The translations under genes and the position numbers were made by a program. This document shows, one piece after another, positions 7,470 to 8,236 of a stretch of 8,236 nt of DNA. How positions within the stretch are numbered: position 1 is the stretch's first letter; each line of letters opens with the position of its first letter. The notes beneath the pieces are model-generated. The model did no database searches, was not told the origin of the DNA, and worked only from the letters and a program-made list of their open reading frames with translations. Origin of the DNA: Gemmatimonadaceae bacterium (lineage in GTDB: Bacteria > Gemmatimonadota > Gemmatimonadetes > Gemmatimonadales > Gemmatimonadaceae); assembly GCA_014378185.1 (NCBI GenBank), contig JACMOE010000119.1:1-8236 (forward strand), in the 5' to 3' direction.

Positions 7470-7471
7470 GG
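7468..7471 (+). promoter_or_regulatory. ribosome binding site GAGG for the 92-residue membrane protein
   Basis: GAGG overlaps the TGA stop of the creatininase-family gene and lies five bases before the ATG at 7477. It supports this start and translation directly after the upstream gene. Confidence 0.55.
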
Positions 7472-7476
7472 CGCGC

Positions 7477-7755
7477 ATGGCCATTCACCGGAAGTCGTAC
7501 GACGAACAGGTCGCGCGCAGCGAGGCGGAGCATCAGGCCGCGCGGGGCGAAACGTATCGCGACCTCGTGTGGACCTGTGGCCACATCGTGTTCTGGGTGC
7601 TGGTCGGATGGGTGTGTATCGGGTTCGCGGTGCACAGCAGCAGCCTCGTGTTCGGCAAGATCCTCTGGTGGCTCGGCATCCTCCTGTGGATTCCCGGCGT
7701 CCTGTTCTCCCTGCTTGCTGCGTACCGTCGGGGAGAAAAGCGCGGTGATTGGTAG
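7477..7755 (+). CDS. small two-helix membrane protein, function unknown
   Basis: The 92-residue product belongs to no family I recognise. Residues 1-29 are polar and highly charged (Lys, Arg, Glu, Gln, His), probably a short cytoplasmic helix. Two hydrophobic segments follow, about 30-52 (VFWVLVGWVCIGFAV) and 59-82 (ILWWLGILLWIPGVLFSLL), joined by a short HSSS turn. The tail RRGEKRGDW is basic. By the positive-inside rule both ends face the cytoplasm with a tiny outside loop. The start has a good ribosome binding site and lies seven bases after the creatininase-family stop, so the two are likely one transcript. Tryptophan is unusually frequent in the membrane segments. A structural or accessory membrane role is all that can be said. 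Confidence 0.8.
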   Translation: MAIHRKSYDEQVARSEAEHQAARGETYRDLVWTCGHIVFWVLVGWVCIGFAVHSSSLVFGKILWWLGILLWIPGVLFSLLAAYRRGEKRGDW

Positions 7756-7799
7756 GATGTTGCGACGCCTGCCGCTAGCCGTGCTGGTGTCACCGGTGC

Positions 7800-7803
7800 A
7801 GGA
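7800..7803 (+). promoter_or_regulatory. ribosome binding site AGGA deciding the start at 7811
   Basis: AGGA lies seven bases before the ATG at 7811. The same frame is open back to an ATG at 7757, which has only a TAGG almost touching it. The well-spaced AGGA, together with the signal peptide that starts at 7811, favours the downstream ATG. Confidence 0.55.
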
Positions 7804-7810
7804 TTATCGC

Positions 7811-8236
7811 ATGCGACGCTTTGCTTTCCTGGTGGGCTGGATCGCCGTACTACCGCTCTGTGCGGGTGCACAGCGCAGCCGCGCACCGGATTCCGACCCC
7901 CACATTTCCCTGGCAGTCGGCGTGCACTACGGGAGTCCGATGCGGCTGTCGCTGGCGGCAGGCGCGCTCGTGGACATGAGCAAGCATCGCAATGACGGCC
8001 TCATCGTGATGGCCGAACCGGGCCTCCAGGGCAACGAGCTTTCCGTGGGCTACTTCAGGATGCTGGGCCGCTTCGGTTCAGGATATACGCTGCGCGCGGC
8101 AGCGCTCCGCACGCGGGACGACCCATGGAACGCAAGCGCGAACACCACGTACGCGGGTGTGGAAGCGCACCTGATGGTGGCCTTCGGCGTTGGCGCCCCC
8201 GTGGGATTCCTGCGGCGCGGGAGCGGCCGGGTCGGC
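7811..8236 (+). CDS. secreted protein of unknown function, possibly outer-membrane associated (C-terminal part outside the window)
   Basis: The frame is open from ATG 7811 to the last base, giving 142 residues without a stop. It starts with a typical Sec signal peptide: MRRF, a hydrophobic core (LVGWIAVLPLC) and a likely cleavage site after Ala20 (AGA before Gln21). The mature part has alternating stretches such as HISLAVGVHYG, MRLSLAAGALVDM, GLIVMAEPGL, LSVGYFRMLG and YTLRAAALRT. Such two-sided strands separated by polar turns are typical of small beta-barrel or beta-sandwich envelope proteins. I do not recognise a family. An upstream in-frame ATG at 7757 would add 18 residues in front of the signal peptide and is less likely. 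It lies 55 bp after the small membrane-protein gene on the same strand and could belong to that transcript. That the reading frame is real is well supported; the barrel idea is inference. Confidence 0.8.
   Translation, partial: MRRFAFLVGWIAVLPLCAGAQRSRAPDSDPHISLAVGVHYGSPMRLSLAAGALVDMSKHRNDGLIVMAEPGLQGNELSVGYFRMLGRFGSGYTLRAAALRTRDDPWNASANTTYAGVEAHLMVAFGVGAPVGFLRRGSGRVG

Noticed and set aside
7757..7810. An 18-residue upstream extension of the 3' secreted protein
   Set aside because: A well-spaced AGGA and a clean signal peptide point to ATG 7811. The upstream ATG lacks a usable ribosome binding site.

Overview
The window is GC-rich bacterial DNA, densely packed and mostly coding on the + strand. 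The gene content suggests a free-living, diderm, respiring bacterium: a lipid-anchored c-type cytochrome, a secreted Ntn-hydrolase of the penicillin acylase family with the N-terminal style common in soil phyla, a creatininase-family amidohydrolase and a possible outer-envelope protein. Gemmatimonadota or a similar phylum is my best guess, but no marker gene here settles it. No tRNA, rRNA, CRISPR array, insertion sequence or phage gene was seen.

Layout. (1) The 5' edge carries the N-terminal 129 residues of a HAD-superfamily phosphatase on the - strand (2-388). It is divergent from everything downstream across an 81-bp gap. (2) From 470 to 3943 there is a tight + strand cluster: a mono-heme cytochrome c lipoprotein (470-1069), a penicillin-acylase-family precursor (1095-3584) and a small integral membrane protein (3581-3943) whose GTG start overlaps the acylase stop codon in a GTGA. 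The first two products are exported and the third is membrane-embedded, so this looks like an envelope-directed operon. (3) After 95 bp comes the transcription accessory protein Tex (4039-6327), a cytoplasmic RNA-binding housekeeping protein. (4) The 365 bp after Tex (6328-6692) hold no intact gene. On the - strand they carry a short reading frame resembling the two ends of a PAS sensor domain with the middle missing, probably a decayed gene. (5) A second + strand group follows: a creatininase-family metallohydrolase (6693-7469), a 92-residue two-helix membrane protein seven bases downstream (7477-7755), and the start of a secreted protein of unknown function (7811 to the window end, cut off).

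Function. The window holds mostly recognisable families. The least described parts are the acylase-coupled small membrane protein, the pairing of cytochrome c with the acylase, and the PAS relic. I did not find convincing evidence for a new defence, mobile or RNA-based system.
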